Source: Paraburkholderia phenazinium
GTDB taxonomy: Bacteria; Pseudomonadota; Gammaproteobacteria; Burkholderiales; Burkholderiaceae
Length of the DNA: 64,000 bases
Direction of reading: 5' to 3'
Assembly: GCF_900100735.1 (NCBI RefSeq)
Contig: NZ_FNCJ01000008.1
Location: forward strand, 186,001-250,000
Of this stretch, positions 1-8,395 are shown piece after piece. The stretch's first letter is position 1; each line of letters begins with the position of its first letter. The position numbers were made by a program, and so were the translations under genes. The notes under the pieces are model-generated. The model saw only the letters and a list, made by a program, of their open reading frames with translations, ran no database searches and had not been told where the DNA came from.

Positions 1-178
1 TACGCTCACCTACGACGGCCAGGTGCTGCCGCAGAAGTATGGCTTTCCGATGAAGCTGCGCATGCCCACCAAGCTCGGCTACAAGAATCCCAAGCATATC
101 GTCGCGATCACGGTGACGAACGAATATCCCGGCGGTTACTGGGAGAACCAGGGCTACAACTGGTTCGGCGGTTCCTGA
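1..178 (+). CDS. Molybdopterin-dependent oxidoreductase, C-terminal fragment (sulfite-oxidase-like)
   Basis: This is the 3' end of a gene that begins before the window; 58 codons are visible (frame from base 2) and end at TGA 176-178. The residues resemble the C-terminus of oxidoreductases with the sulfite-oxidase molybdopterin fold: a KLGYKNPKH stretch, then GGYWENQGYN close to the end. Such proteins are usually periplasmic Mo-cofactor enzymes. An exported protein follows after about 45 bases and is probably cotranscribed. The catalytic cysteine and any export signal lie outside the window, so the substrate cannot be judged. Family assignment rests on the tail only. Confidence 0.6.
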   Translation, partial: TLTYDGQVLPQKYGFPMKLRMPTKLGYKNPKHIVAITVTNEYPGGYWENQGYNWFGGS

Positions 179-222
179 GCGGCATCCTGACTTTCAACTC
201 AACCACATTGCACGGAGGTTCC

Positions 223-837
223 ATGTCCATTCGCCTGAAACTCGGCGTTACCCTTGTGACGCTAGCATTCGCCGGCGTTGCGCTTGCGCAGACGCCAGCC
301 GTCAAACCCACGCGGATTCGCGGCGAAGTCGTCTCGCTCAACGGCGACGTCCTGCAGGTGCATCGCCGCAGCGGCGATACGGTCTCGATCGACCTGGCGC
401 CGAACGTCGGCATTTCGGCGGTCAAGGCGATGCAACTGGCCGATATCAAACCCGGCTCGTTCATCGGCACGGCAGCCACCACGGGAACCGACGGCAAGCT
501 GACCGCCACCGAAGTGGTGGTGTTTCCGGAAGCCGCGCGCGGCACCGGTGAAGGTCATTACGCGTGGGACCTGGGGCCTAACAGCTCGATGACGAACGCG
601 AACGTCGACGAGGTGGCCGAGGGCACCAACGGCCGCGATCTGAAGCTGTCGTACAAGGGCGGCAACAACGTGGTGACGGTGCCGCCGAATGTACCGGTCG
701 TGACCTTTACACCAGCTAACCGCACCGATCTGACGGCGGGGAAGAAGGTGTTCGTGGTCGCCACGCCCGCGGCGCAGGGGGCGTTTGTGGCGCAACGGGT
801 GGTGGTCGAAAAGGATGGGGTCGCGCCGCCAATGTGA
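223..837 (+). CDS. Exported protein, DUF5666-like
   Basis: This predicted periplasmic protein has 204 residues. The ATG at 223 is chosen because a GGAGG (214-218) sits four bases upstream and a clean signal peptide follows: a short Arg/Lys start, a hydrophobic core, then an Ala-Leu-Ala-Gln cleavage region near residue 23. The mature part is beta-rich and begins with a segment typical of OB-like DUF5666 domains (IRGEVVSLNGDVLQV), with a second similar half around residues 130-195. It lies just downstream of the molybdopterin oxidoreductase, which suggests a shared operon and perhaps an accessory role, but no function is known. A hairpin follows the stop codon. Confidence 0.65.
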   Translation: MSIRLKLGVTLVTLAFAGVALAQTPAVKPTRIRGEVVSLNGDVLQVHRRSGDTVSIDLAPNVGISAVKAMQLADIKPGSFIGTAATTGTDGKLTATEVVVFPEAARGTGEGHYAWDLGPNSSMTNANVDEVAEGTNGRDLKLSYKGGNNVVTVPPNVPVVTFTPANRTDLTAGKKVFVVATPAAQGAFVAQRVVVEKDGVAPPM

Positions 838-839
838 GC

Positions 840-862
840 GTGGGCGCCGGCTCGGCGCCCAC
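840..862. terminator. Hairpin between convergent genes
   Basis: A perfect 10-bp stem (GTGGGCGCCG / CGGCGCCCAC) with a 3-base loop lies between the convergent exported-protein gene and osmC. It lacks a T-run on either strand, so it may be an mRNA 3'-end stabiliser or a Rho-assisted end rather than a classic terminator. Confidence 0.45.
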
Positions 863-902
863 GTGCCTGTCTACGTGGAACGGTTTATCTGCTGTCCTGC
901 GC

Positions 903-1328
903 TCAGGTTTCGAGGGTCGCATCCATGGTGATGGTGGCCTTCAGCACCTTGGAGACCGGGCAACCGGCCTTGGCGTCCGCCGTGGCTTTTTCGAACGCAG
1001 CCCGGTCGCCGCCGGGGATTTTCACCTTGACGTCGAGATGAACCGCGCTGATGGCGAAGCCGCCGTCGGCCTTGTCGAGCGTCAAGGTGGCCGTAGTGCC
1101 GATGCGTTCGGGCTTGATACCCGCCTTACCCAGCTCCGCCGAAAGCGCCATGGAGAAGCACCCGGCATGCGCCGCCGCGATCAACTCTTCCGGGTTGGTG
1201 CCGATGCCGTTCTCAAAACGCGTCGCGAACGAATACTGGGTGTCCTTCAGAACCCCGCTGTCAGTAGAAATCGTGCCTTTTCCGTCCTGCAGGCCGCCTT
1301 GCCAGACCGCTGATGCCTTGCGCTTCAT
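903..1328 (-). CDS. osmC: OsmC-family peroxidase
   Basis: This is a 141-residue OsmC/Ohr superfamily protein, a cytoplasmic thiol peroxidase that reduces organic hydroperoxides. The two catalytic cysteines are in their usual contexts, HAGCFSMAL and KAGCPVSKVL, and the sequence follows the classical OsmC layout (SGVL, GTNPEELI, KADGGFAI-like) rather than Ohr. The ATG at 1328 is preferred over an in-frame ATG at 1340 because a GGAGAG lies just upstream of it and the protein then begins like E. coli OsmC. The gene converges with the exported-protein gene and appears monocistronic. Confidence 0.9.
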   Translation of the reverse strand: MKRKASAVWQGGLQDGKGTISTDSGVLKDTQYSFATRFENGIGTNPEELIAAAHAGCFSMALSAELGKAGIKPERIGTTATLTLDKADGGFAISAVHLDVKVKIPGGDRAAFEKATADAKAGCPVSKVLKATITMDATLET

Positions 1329-1565
1329 CGCTCTCTCCATAGGTGCCCTGTCGGCGCTGCTGTGCTACTCACCTGGACGCCTGCCGCAACACGGTCACGC
1401 CCGGGTTCTTGCGGGTTCGGCGGCGGTCGATGCATGCCACGCAGCGCGACAGACGCGGGCGTAGACCGAACTTCATCATAGGCGCTTATGAGGGTTGGCG
1501 GCGGCGAGGGACGATGGGCGTTTCGCAGGCCGCCGCGTCCCCTCGACCAAGCGACCTTGCACGAA

Positions 1566-1646
1566 TTTATACCTTAACATTTAATAACAAGGTATAAGTT
1601 TGACCGGGCATGATTTATACCCTAAGATAAGATCGTAAGGTATAAA
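1566..1646 (+). promoter_or_regulatory. Promoter with two inverted-repeat operator pairs
   Basis: Four copies of a TTATACCTT-type half-site lie upstream of the nucleotidyltransferase gene. Pair one is TTATACCTT (1567-1575) and its exact complement AAGGTATAA (1589-1597). Pair two is TTTATACCCTA (1614-1624) and TAAGGTATAAA (1636-1646), with one mismatch. A sigma-70-like promoter, TTGACC (1600-1605), 17 bases, TAAGAT (1623-1628), is threaded through pair two, so a bound protein would block transcription. The ATG at 1658 lies about 23 bases after the predicted start, with no clear Shine-Dalgarno. The rest of the 1341-1657 gap shows no gene. Confidence 0.65.
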
Positions 1647-1657
1647 CGGTATCGTTC

Positions 1658-2695
1658 ATGGCCGACTTTCACAACGACGCATTGCAAACGCTGTACTCCT
1701 CGGTGACCGAGCGCGCCGGCACGCAAGCGCGCGTTCCGTTGCATTCCCCGGGATCGGCCGCGCAAAAGACCGTCGACGGCAAAACGTACCTCTACTGGCG
1801 CGTGTATCTGGCCTCGGGAAAACACAAGGAAACCTCGCTGGGCCGCGCGGGAGAGCCAGATACCGAGGCAGCTCTCGAAGCCAGACTGCTGGAGAGCGCG
1901 GAAATGCGCGCCCTCGGCGCCGACGTTCAGGTGCTGCGCAAGGCAGGCTTTGCTGCGGCGGACAACTCGTCTGCGCTCACCATTGCGACGCTTTTCAATG
2001 CGGGCATTTTCGGCCATGGCGGCGTGCTGGTGGGCTCCCATGCCTTCGGCGCGCTGCTGAACAGCCTCGGGGTTCACCTGCCCACGAACTACCGGACCGA
2101 GGATATCGATATCGGCAGCGCAGGGACCATTTCGGTGGCCATTCCGGAGGAGCGCAGCTTTCTGGATATCCTGCGCGACAGCAGCCTGCCCTTTCTCGAA
2201 GTGCCCGAACTGGATTCGCGCAGGCCCTCGACATCGTTCAAGGCCCGTGGACAGCCCCTCAAAGTGGATCTGCTCGTACCGGGCACCGAGGCTTACGAGA
2301 CCAGGCCCCTACCCCACTTGCGGGCACACGCAACCGGCCTGCCCTACTTCAAATACCTGGTGTCGAACCCGGCACAGGGCTTTGTGCTCGGCAAGGAACA
2401 TGCGATTCCGGTGATGCTGCCGGACCCGGCGCGGTTTGCGCTTCACAAGCTGATCGTCAGCACGCTGCGCACTGCGTCGCACGCGCTCAAGGCGGACAAG
2501 GACCGCCGCCAGGCGGCCGTGCTGATCGACGCGCTAATGGAAAAATTTCCGGAATGGTTGGCGGCGGCGAGTGACTCACTGGAGGAAGCGGCCCGCCCAC
2601 GCGTGGCCGTCGCCGCTGCCAGGGCGCTGATTCTTGCGCCTCACCTGTCGCAGCGGGCGCAGGATTTTCTGGAGGAGTTGGGGGCGCAGGGATAG
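1658..2695 (+). CDS. Nucleotidyltransferase-fold protein (GSU2403/NTP_transf_8-like)
   Basis: The protein has 345 residues. A nucleotidyltransferase core is visible around residues 125-165: VLVGSHAFGALLNSLG followed by RTEDIDIG, the GS...DxD pattern that binds metal and nucleotide in the pol-beta fold. A third acidic strand may be KVDLLVPG near residue 205. The C-terminal third is helical and includes FALHKLIVS, as in MNT-type transferases. This layout matches the GSU2403/NTP_transf_8 family, whose substrates are unknown. No antitoxin-like gene is adjacent. The upstream palindromes imply tight repression, possibly by a factor encoded elsewhere. The DNA-binding partner is not in this window. 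Confidence 0.7.
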   Translation: MADFHNDALQTLYSSVTERAGTQARVPLHSPGSAAQKTVDGKTYLYWRVYLASGKHKETSLGRAGEPDTEAALEARLLESAEMRALGADVQVLRKAGFAAADNSSALTIATLFNAGIFGHGGVLVGSHAFGALLNSLGVHLPTNYRTEDIDIGSAGTISVAIPEERSFLDILRDSSLPFLEVPELDSRRPSTSFKARGQPLKVDLLVPGTEAYETRPLPHLRAHATGLPYFKYLVSNPAQGFVLGKEHAIPVMLPDPARFALHKLIVSTLRTASHALKADKDRRQAAVLIDALMEKFPEWLAAASDSLEEAARPRVAVAAARALILAPHLSQRAQDFLEELGAQG

Positions 2696-2703
2696 CCCTC
2701 GCC

Positions 2704-3258
2704 TCACTCCGCAAACGGCAACGTCACTTGCCCAACGGCGCGCATGCCGAACACATTTAGGGTCATCGCGACCAGCGCGTAGTAGCCGAGCAAGCCGACC
2801 AGATTGATCGTGACCTCATGCCCAAAGCGCGCAACCGTCGCCGCATAAGTGGCATCGGAGACGCGCTTCGTGTCATATAGCTCGTTCGAAAAGGCGTAGA
2901 TCAGCGCCTCGTCGGGATCCGCAAACACCGGCCGCCGGCCGGTACGGATGGCCTCCGCGTCGGCCTCCGAAATACCCGCATCGAGCGCGATCGGATAGTG
3001 GATATACCACTCGGCCTGGGCCTGCCAGCGCGCCGCCGTCACCAGAATCGCCAGCTCCGACAAGCGCAGCGGCAGACCGGTCCGGTAGCGGCAAAACGCG
3101 CCTAGCCGCTGCGCCTGTTGCGCGAGATCCGGACTGCGGATCCAGCCCAGAAACGGACCATTCAGATTCCCGCGTGGACCGGACAAGATCTCGTCGAGTA
3201 CGGCTTTCTGCTCAGGCGTGGCATGCGCTGCATCGAAAGGTGGCAAACGGTCGCTCAT
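2704..3258 (-). CDS. Carboxymuconolactone decarboxylase-family protein
   Basis: This 184-residue all-helical protein resembles the CMD/AhpD superfamily (RLSELAILVTAARWQAQAEW is the typical core helix). The CxxC pair of AhpD-type peroxidase members is absent, so it is more likely an enzyme of the decarboxylase type or a binding protein. The ATG at 3258 is preferred because GAGAG lies five bases upstream; an in-frame GTG at 3270 is less convincing. It is the last gene of the C45-aminotransferase-CMD operon, 30 bases after the aminotransferase stop. Substrate unknown. Confidence 0.75.
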   Translation of the reverse strand: MSDRLPPFDAAHATPEQKAVLDEILSGPRGNLNGPFLGWIRSPDLAQQAQRLGAFCRYRTGLPLRLSELAILVTAARWQAQAEWYIHYPIALDAGISEADAEAIRTGRRPVFADPDEALIYAFSNELYDTKRVSDATYAATVARFGHEVTINLVGLLGYYALVAMTLNVFGMRAVGQVTLPFAE

Positions 3259-3288
3259 GGAAACTCTCACTAGTATTGAAGCGGCGGC

Positions 3289-4641
3289 TCACGCTCGCGA
3301 TGCCGCGCGCACGCCGGTCGAATGAAGTGCTGCGCCGATCGCATCCGCAAGGCGGCCGACAATGTTGTCGATGTCCTGCGCCGTGCAGATAAACGGCGGC
3401 GCCAGCAGCACATGATCGCCATTCTGGCCGTCGACGGTCCCGCCCATCGGATACACCATCAGCCCGCGCGCAAACGCCTCGCGTTTGATAGCCGCATGCA
3501 GCTTGAGCTGCGGATCGAACGGGGTCTTGCTGTCCCGCTCCCGCACCAGCTCGACACCGACGAACAGCCCTCGCCCGCGCACATCGCCGATATGCGGATG
3601 CTGCGTGTAGTACTCGCGAAGTTGCGCACGCAACTGTTCGCCGCGCGCCTGCACATTTTGCAGCAGCTTGTCTTCGGCGATTACACGTTGCACCTCGAGT
3701 GCGGCGGCGCAGGCCGTTGCATGCCCGATATAGGTATGGCCATGCTGGAAAAATCCTGAGCCGCCGACGATCGTGTCGTAAATGCGCTTGCTAACCAGCG
3801 TCGCGCCAATCGGCTGATAACCGGCGCCCAGCCCCTTCGCAATAGTCAGCAGGTCAGGTGCGACGCCGTCTTCTTCGCACGCGTAAAGATAACCGGTGCG
3901 GCCCATGCCGGACATGATCTCATCGAGAATCAGCAGCACGCCATAGCGGTCGCAGACCGCGCGAATCTTGCGGAAATATTCTCGCACCGGCGGCACTGCA
4001 CCGGCGGTTGCACCCACTACCGTCTCGGCGACGAAGGCCGCCACCGTCTCCACGCCGAGTTCGAGAATCTTCTGTTCCAGTTCATCCGCAAGACGCTGCG
4101 CAAATGCTTCTTCGGTTTCGTCGGCACGTTGCTCGCGATAGGCGTAGCACGGGCTGACGTGGTGTGCCTCGATCAGGATCGGCAAAAACGGCTCGCGGCG
4201 CCAGGCATTGCCGCCTATCGCCAGAGCGCCCAGCGTATTGCCGTGATAGCTCTGGCGGCGCGCAATGAAATGCCGGCGCTGCGGCTCGCCCTTTTCGACG
4301 AAATACTGGCGTGCCAGTTTCAGCGCCGCTTCAATGGCTTCCGAGCCGCCTGAGACGAAGTACACATGCTCGAGTCCCTGCGGCGCGTCCGCTACGAGGC
4401 GATCCGCGAGTTCTTCGGCCACTTGCGTCGTAAAGAACGAGGTGTGCGCATACGGCAACTGCTGCGACTGGCGCCGGATCGCATCGATCACGCGCTGGTT
4501 GCTATGGCCGAGACACGAGACGGCGGCGCCGCCCGATGCATCGAGATAGCGCTTGCCGGTGGAATCGATAATCTCGATGCCATCCCCCGCTACGGCGACT
4601 GGCAGAGTTTGCTTCGGGGCACGGTGAAACACGGTAGACAT
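3289..4641 (-). CDS. Class-III PLP-dependent aminotransferase
   Basis: The protein has 450 residues and covers the full length of class-III (omega) aminotransferases. Visible signatures are GGSEAIEAALKLARQY (cofactor phosphate region), YHGNTLGAL, LILDEIMSGMGRTG (Asp contacting the PLP ring nitrogen) and the Schiff-base lysine in LLTIAKGLGAGYQP. Such enzymes move the amino group of an omega-amine or amino acid to a keto acid. The ATG at 4641 has an AAGGA upstream and begins at the family's usual N-terminus. The gene lies 34 bases after the C45 hydrolase, which suggests that amine released by that hydrolase is transaminated here. The actual substrate is inference. Confidence 0.88.
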   Translation of the reverse strand: MSTVFHRAPKQTLPVAVAGDGIEIIDSTGKRYLDASGGAAVSCLGHSNQRVIDAIRRQSQQLPYAHTSFFTTQVAEELADRLVADAPQGLEHVYFVSGGSEAIEAALKLARQYFVEKGEPQRRHFIARRQSYHGNTLGALAIGGNAWRREPFLPILIEAHHVSPCYAYREQRADETEEAFAQRLADELEQKILELGVETVAAFVAETVVGATAGAVPPVREYFRKIRAVCDRYGVLLILDEIMSGMGRTGYLYACEEDGVAPDLLTIAKGLGAGYQPIGATLVSKRIYDTIVGGSGFFQHGHTYIGHATACAAALEVQRVIAEDKLLQNVQARGEQLRAQLREYYTQHPHIGDVRGRGLFVGVELVRERDSKTPFDPQLKLHAAIKREAFARGLMVYPMGGTVDGQNGDHVLLAPPFICTAQDIDNIVGRLADAIGAALHSTGVRAASRA

Positions 4642-4675
4642 ACGGTTCCTTATCGCAGGATTCGCAGGATGGCGC

Positions 4676-5725
4676 TCAGAAGGCGGCTTGCGGACCCGCA
4701 GCCTTGGGGATGAAGGTATCGAACGCACAATGGCTTTGGCGATAGACCTGCATCGCCACACCGTCTGCTTCGATGCGAAACAGCGCGCTAGCCAAGGTGT
4801 TTTCGTCGTCGGGATCGAGCGGGTCGTCGCGAAAGATTGGCAGCCCGGCGGGAGCCTGGTCAAGCAACACGCGTAGCAGCGCATCGTCGCTCACCGGTGT
4901 GCGAAGCGACGGCAGCAAGGCATCGACGCGTGCCTGGCGATCGCGGGACGAATCGGTCACGATCTGCGCTTCGCTATCGCATCCGTTGTGGATCAGATGA
5001 TTGGCATGGCCGAACCGCGGTGTAACAGCCGCGACCGAGCAGCGCTGTACCGTGGCCTCGATGCTCAACAACCGGGCATCGCCGACACAGCCGAGTGTGT
5101 GATGAAAGCCACTGGCGCGCGGCAGCTCGCGTAACAGTGCGACGGCCTCGTCCAGTGAGCGGGTATCGAGAACGGCGCGCGCGAGGATCATGCGCGGCAC
5201 GCCCACGGCCGGCACACGGATGCGCAGATTGTTGATGGCCTGTACGAGGCCGGCACGGTTGGCAGCAAACGTGCGCCCGGGCAGCGAACCCGGATAGTAG
5301 AAGCTGATGAAGCCCGGTTTGCCGGCGGGCTGAACGTCTACGAGGAAACACCGCTCGCGCAGATACGGATCGCCGTCTTCATTGTGGGCGATGAAACGCG
5401 CGTTACCCGAAACGGCCGCCAGCGTCGTGCAGCCATCGGGCGCGTTGTGAATCAGCTCGCCTCGACAGTTCCATAGAAACACGTCCTCCACGGGCCACTC
5501 CAAGCCCGCGGCCATGCCGTCGAGTTCTGCTATGAGCGAGGGGAAGTGGGTTTCGGCCGCACGCCGCAAGCCCTCCACTAACGGGTGGCCGCGCCACTGG
5601 CTAATCCATTGCCAGGCGGCACTCTGTGCCATATACGCCGCCATGACCGGCCGCGCCAGCTCACCCAACCGGTAACCGATGTCATCCGGTCGGCCAGTCA
5701 CCCGGAAAAGACTCCATTCCTGCAT
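4676..5725 (-). CDS. C45-family autoproteolytic acyltransferase/hydrolase
   Basis: This 349-residue protein resembles peptidase family C45 (acyl-CoA:6-aminopenicillanate acyltransferase type, Ntn-hydrolase fold). The likely self-cleavage nucleophile is Cys99 in DGCTTLAA, preceded by the conserved FLWNCRGEL segment and followed by the HNEDGD motif that completes the active site. These enzymes cut or form amide bonds of N-acyl compounds after autocatalytic maturation. It is the first gene of an operon with the aminotransferase and the CMD-like protein. Its promoter contains the 16-bp motif also found before the RpiR gene, so that regulator is a plausible controller. Confidence 0.8.
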   Translation of the reverse strand: MQEWSLFRVTGRPDDIGYRLGELARPVMAAYMAQSAAWQWISQWRGHPLVEGLRRAAETHFPSLIAELDGMAAGLEWPVEDVFLWNCRGELIHNAPDGCTTLAAVSGNARFIAHNEDGDPYLRERCFLVDVQPAGKPGFISFYYPGSLPGRTFAANRAGLVQAINNLRIRVPAVGVPRMILARAVLDTRSLDEAVALLRELPRASGFHHTLGCVGDARLLSIEATVQRCSVAAVTPRFGHANHLIHNGCDSEAQIVTDSSRDRQARVDALLPSLRTPVSDDALLRVLLDQAPAGLPIFRDDPLDPDDENTLASALFRIEADGVAMQVYRQSHCAFDTFIPKAAGPQAAF

Positions 5726-5870
5726 TGACGGTTATGCCTCGTTCATGACCTGCTTGCGATGGCGCCGCAAGGACATGACAACGCGAACCGCCTTGCCCCG
5801 TGCAGCGGTGCTGAAAGGATGCCGTCAGGACGCGTGGCCACGACGATATCGATTCAACACTCGATACGGA

Positions 5871-5901
5871 TTTATATCCCACAGCAACATATGTTGTCAA
5901 C
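5871..5901 (-). promoter_or_regulatory. Promoter of the C45 operon with putative RpiR operator
   Basis: Read on the minus strand, TTGACA (5900-5895) is followed after 18 bases by TATAAA (5876-5871), or after 17 by ATATAA, which makes a good sigma-70 promoter about 145 bases before the C45 start. The -35 box lies inside AACATATGTTGTCAAC (plus strand 5886-5901), which contains the palindrome CAACATATGTTG. The same 16-mer with one change occurs at 21170-21185 just before the RpiR gene. A regulator bound here would cover the -35 box. The rest of 5726-5941 has no gene. Confidence 0.65.
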
Positions 5902-5941
5902 TAACAAGCCACGACACCGAATGGAGCCCAGGCGTGGTCCC

Positions 5942-6859
5942 TTAGCGACAAGTCTCGCTGTGCGAGCGCAGCCAGTCATACCAGGCGTCCATCCCCTCGC
6001 CGGTTTGCGCCGACACTTGCAGGATCTCGATGGCCGGATTGACGCGGCGCGCGTACTCGATGCATCGCGCCAATTCGAAGCGAAGGTGTGGCAGGAGGTC
6101 GATCTTGTTCAGCAGCATCAGGCTACTGGCGCGAAACATGTGAGGGTATTTGACCGGTTTGTCCTCTCCCTCGGTCACCGAAAGAATCACCACTTTCGCC
6201 TGCTCACCCAGATCGAACAGAGCGGGACATACGAGGTTGCCCACGTTCTCGATCATGACGACCGAGCGCAACGCCGGGTCGAGCTGGGTCAGGCCGCGAG
6301 AAACCATCTCGGCATCGAGATGACAGCCGGTGCCGGTGTTGATCTGGACCACGCGAGCGCCAGTCGCGCGAATCCGTTGCGCGTCGTTGAGGGTGGCCTG
6401 GTCGCCTTCGATCACCGTGAGCGGCAAGGTCTCGCCGAGGTCGCGGATGGTGCGTTCGAGCAGCGTGGTTTTGCCGGCACCCGGTGAGCTGACGAGATTG
6501 AGCGCCAGGATCGAGCGACCTGCGAGCCAGCCGCGATTGCGTTCGGCTAGAAGCTGGTTTTTTGCCAGAATGTCCTGCTCTAGAGTGATTGACGTGCCGT
6601 GTGCGCGGGCGTGGGTTTCGGCGGGATTAAGCGCGAGGGCTTCGCTCGCAGCGTGCGGGTGCGGGTAGTCGTGGTCATGCTCGTGATCGTGCGTATGCCC
6701 GTCAGCGTGCTCATGGTCATGCGGATGGCTGTGCTCATGACTATGCGTATGCTCATGCCCATGGACATGATCTCGCGCCTCCCCCCGTTCGCCCGCCTGC
6801 CCCTCCATCTCCGTCACAGTCACCGCTTGCGTGCCGTTGCATCCACAGGTCGTACACAT
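5942..6859 (-). CDS. hypB: Hydrogenase nickel-incorporation GTPase HypB
   Basis: HypB delivers nickel to the hydrogenase large-subunit precursor with HypA, driven by GTP hydrolysis. The 305-residue protein starts with the CTTCGC metal motif (Cys2, Cys5, Cys7), followed by a histidine-rich stretch (residues 31-69, 18 His) that can store Ni or Zn. The G domain has a P-loop SSPGAGKTT near residue 125 and the NKIDLL specificity motif. The ATG at 6859 overlaps the hypA stop as ATGA. An upstream in-frame extension is rejected because it would displace the conserved N-terminal motif. It is the last gene of the hydrogenase operon. Confidence 0.96.
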   Translation of the reverse strand: MCTTCGCNGTQAVTVTEMEGQAGERGEARDHVHGHEHTHSHEHSHPHDHEHADGHTHDHEHDHDYPHPHAASEALALNPAETHARAHGTSITLEQDILAKNQLLAERNRGWLAGRSILALNLVSSPGAGKTTLLERTIRDLGETLPLTVIEGDQATLNDAQRIRATGARVVQINTGTGCHLDAEMVSRGLTQLDPALRSVVMIENVGNLVCPALFDLGEQAKVVILSVTEGEDKPVKYPHMFRASSLMLLNKIDLLPHLRFELARCIEYARRVNPAIEILQVSAQTGEGMDAWYDWLRSHSETCR

Positions 6860-7188
6860 CACATCACCTCCATCTGTCTGATCTTCAGTTGCTGACCGGA
6901 GATCAGCTCCAGATCGACGCTGCCGCATTCGCATTGGCCGAACGGTTCCTCCAGCGCCAGCGTGGCGCCGCAAGCAAGACAGCGCGCCTGCCCAGGTGTT
7001 TCGATAATTTCCAGCGCTGCGCCTTCGACCAGCGTATCTCGCGCACACACGTCAAAGCAAAAGCGAATCGCCTCGGGCATCACGGCGGAGAGCTGGCCGA
7101 TCTCGAGCGTCACGCGCGTCACCCGCGCGCCTCCCGCCTGCTCGGCGCAGATCTCGACGACGCTGCTCGCTATGCTCATCTCATGCAC
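6859..7188 (-). CDS. hypA: Hydrogenase maturation nickel chaperone HypA
   Basis: This is a 109-residue HypA, the zinc-containing nickel chaperone that works with HypB. The protein begins MHEMS, whose His2 is the nickel ligand. This fixes the start at a GTG codon (7188), since initiation elsewhere would lose that residue. The zinc site comprises Cys70, Cys73, Cys86 and Cys88. The second knuckle is C-x-C instead of the usual CxxC, a small oddity. The stop overlaps the hypB ATG by 4 bases, and the gene lies 79 bases after hypE. Confidence 0.95.
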   Translation of the reverse strand: MHEMSIASSVVEICAEQAGGARVTRVTLEIGQLSAVMPEAIRFCFDVCARDTLVEGAALEIIETPGQARCLACGATLALEEPFGQCECGSVDLELISGQQLKIRQMEVM

Positions 7189-7267
7189 GACGCGACTCCC
7201 AAACCGGCTCTTCCGTTACACCCTGACGCGCTTTGCCAAACCCCGCTTTTCTCAACCGCTCAGCGCA

Positions 7268-8395
7268 CTAGCAAATACGCGGCAATTGCTCGCCGACCAG
7301 CATATCGACAATGCGCTGCCCGCCGAACACCGTATGGAGCACCACCAACCCGCTCGGGCCGTCCTCCACCTCACCGATCGCCGCCGCCTGGCGGCCCAGT
7401 GGATGGGCGTGCATCGCAGCCAATACCCTGTCGGCCGCTTGCGGCGGCACCACCGCCACCAGCTTGCCCTCGTTGGCGAGATAAAGCGGATCGAGGCCAA
7501 GAATCTCGCAGGCACCTTTCACCTCTTCGCGCAGCGGCACATCTGACTCACGAATCCGGATCGTCACATTCGAACTATGCGCGAACTCGTTGAGCACGGT
7601 CGCCACCCCGCCGCGGGTCGCATCGCGCAGGCAATGAATCTCGGGACATGCCGCCAGCATTGCGGCGATCAGGCCGTTGAGCGGAGCACAGTCGCTTTGC
7701 ACATCGGACTCGAGCGCAAGCTGCTGGCGCGCAACCAGAATCGCCGCCCCGTGATCGCCAAGATAGCCGTTGACGATCACGACGTCGCCGGGTCGCGCGC
7801 CGCTCGCGGAGATCGAGATATCGCGCCGCACCACGCCGATCCCGGCGGTGTTGATAAAGAGCTTGTCCGCGCACCCTCGTTCCACCACCTTGGTATCGCC
7901 GGTCACGATGACGACGCCCGCTTCCAGCGCAATCCGCTGCATGCTGGCTGCAACGCGCCGCAAGCTGTCGACGGCGAAGCCCTCCTCAATCACCATCCCG
8001 CAGGACAGAAACAGCGGCGTCGCGCCGGACACCGCCAGGTCGTTGACGGTGCCGGATACCGCGAGCGTGCCGATATCGCCACCCGGAAAGAACAGCGGGT
8101 CGACCACGTAGCTATCGGTGGTAAAGGCGAGGCGGTCACCGTAAGCGCCCAGTTGCGCAAGCGGAATCAACGCCTGATCTTCGAGTGCCGAGAGCGTGGG
8201 ATTGTCGAAGGTCGAGACGAATACATCTTCGATCAGATCGCGCATCGCACGTCCGCCGCTGCCGTGGGCGAGGTTGACCGAGACGTCGCGAACGTGTGCG
8301 GCCCGGCGCGGTTTGAACGCAGCGCCCGTCGATGCGTCGGCGGGTGCCGTAGACGCCGCCTCGCCATCGATACGGCCAGAGGCCCGATCGTTCAT
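7268..8395 (-). CDS. hypE: Hydrogenase cyanide-forming maturase HypE
   Basis: HypE converts a carbamoyl group, passed to its C-terminal cysteine by HypF, into the thiocyanate that supplies the Fe-CN ligands of the active site. The 375-residue protein ends in the diagnostic PRIC with the reactive Cys last. It has the AIR-synthase-like ATP-binding fold with the HGSGGRAMRDLIEDVF motif near residue 45. About 35 N-terminal residues are a low-complexity extension. The start ATG at 8395 overlaps the hypD stop (ATGA). Order hypD-hypE-hypA-hypB follows. Confidence 0.96.
   Translation of the reverse strand: MNDRASGRIDGEAASTAPADASTGAAFKPRRAAHVRDVSVNLAHGSGGRAMRDLIEDVFVSTFDNPTLSALEDQALIPLAQLGAYGDRLAFTTDSYVVDPLFFPGGDIGTLAVSGTVNDLAVSGATPLFLSCGMVIEEGFAVDSLRRVAASMQRIALEAGVVIVTGDTKVVERGCADKLFINTAGIGVVRRDISISASGARPGDVVIVNGYLGDHGAAILVARQQLALESDVQSDCAPLNGLIAAMLAACPEIHCLRDATRGGVATVLNEFAHSSNVTIRIRESDVPLREEVKGACEILGLDPLYLANEGKLVAVVPPQAADRVLAAMHAHPLGRQAAAIGEVEDGPSGLVVLHTVFGGQRIVDMLVGEQLPRIC

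Noticed and set aside
4642..4884. N-terminal extension of the aminotransferase frame up to 4884
   Set aside because: It overlaps the C45 gene, and the family N-terminus starts at the ATG at 4641 with a ribosome site.
6600..6790. Repeated CATG-rich stretch that looked like a microsatellite
   Set aside because: It is the histidine-rich metal-binding region of hypB, explained by the protein.
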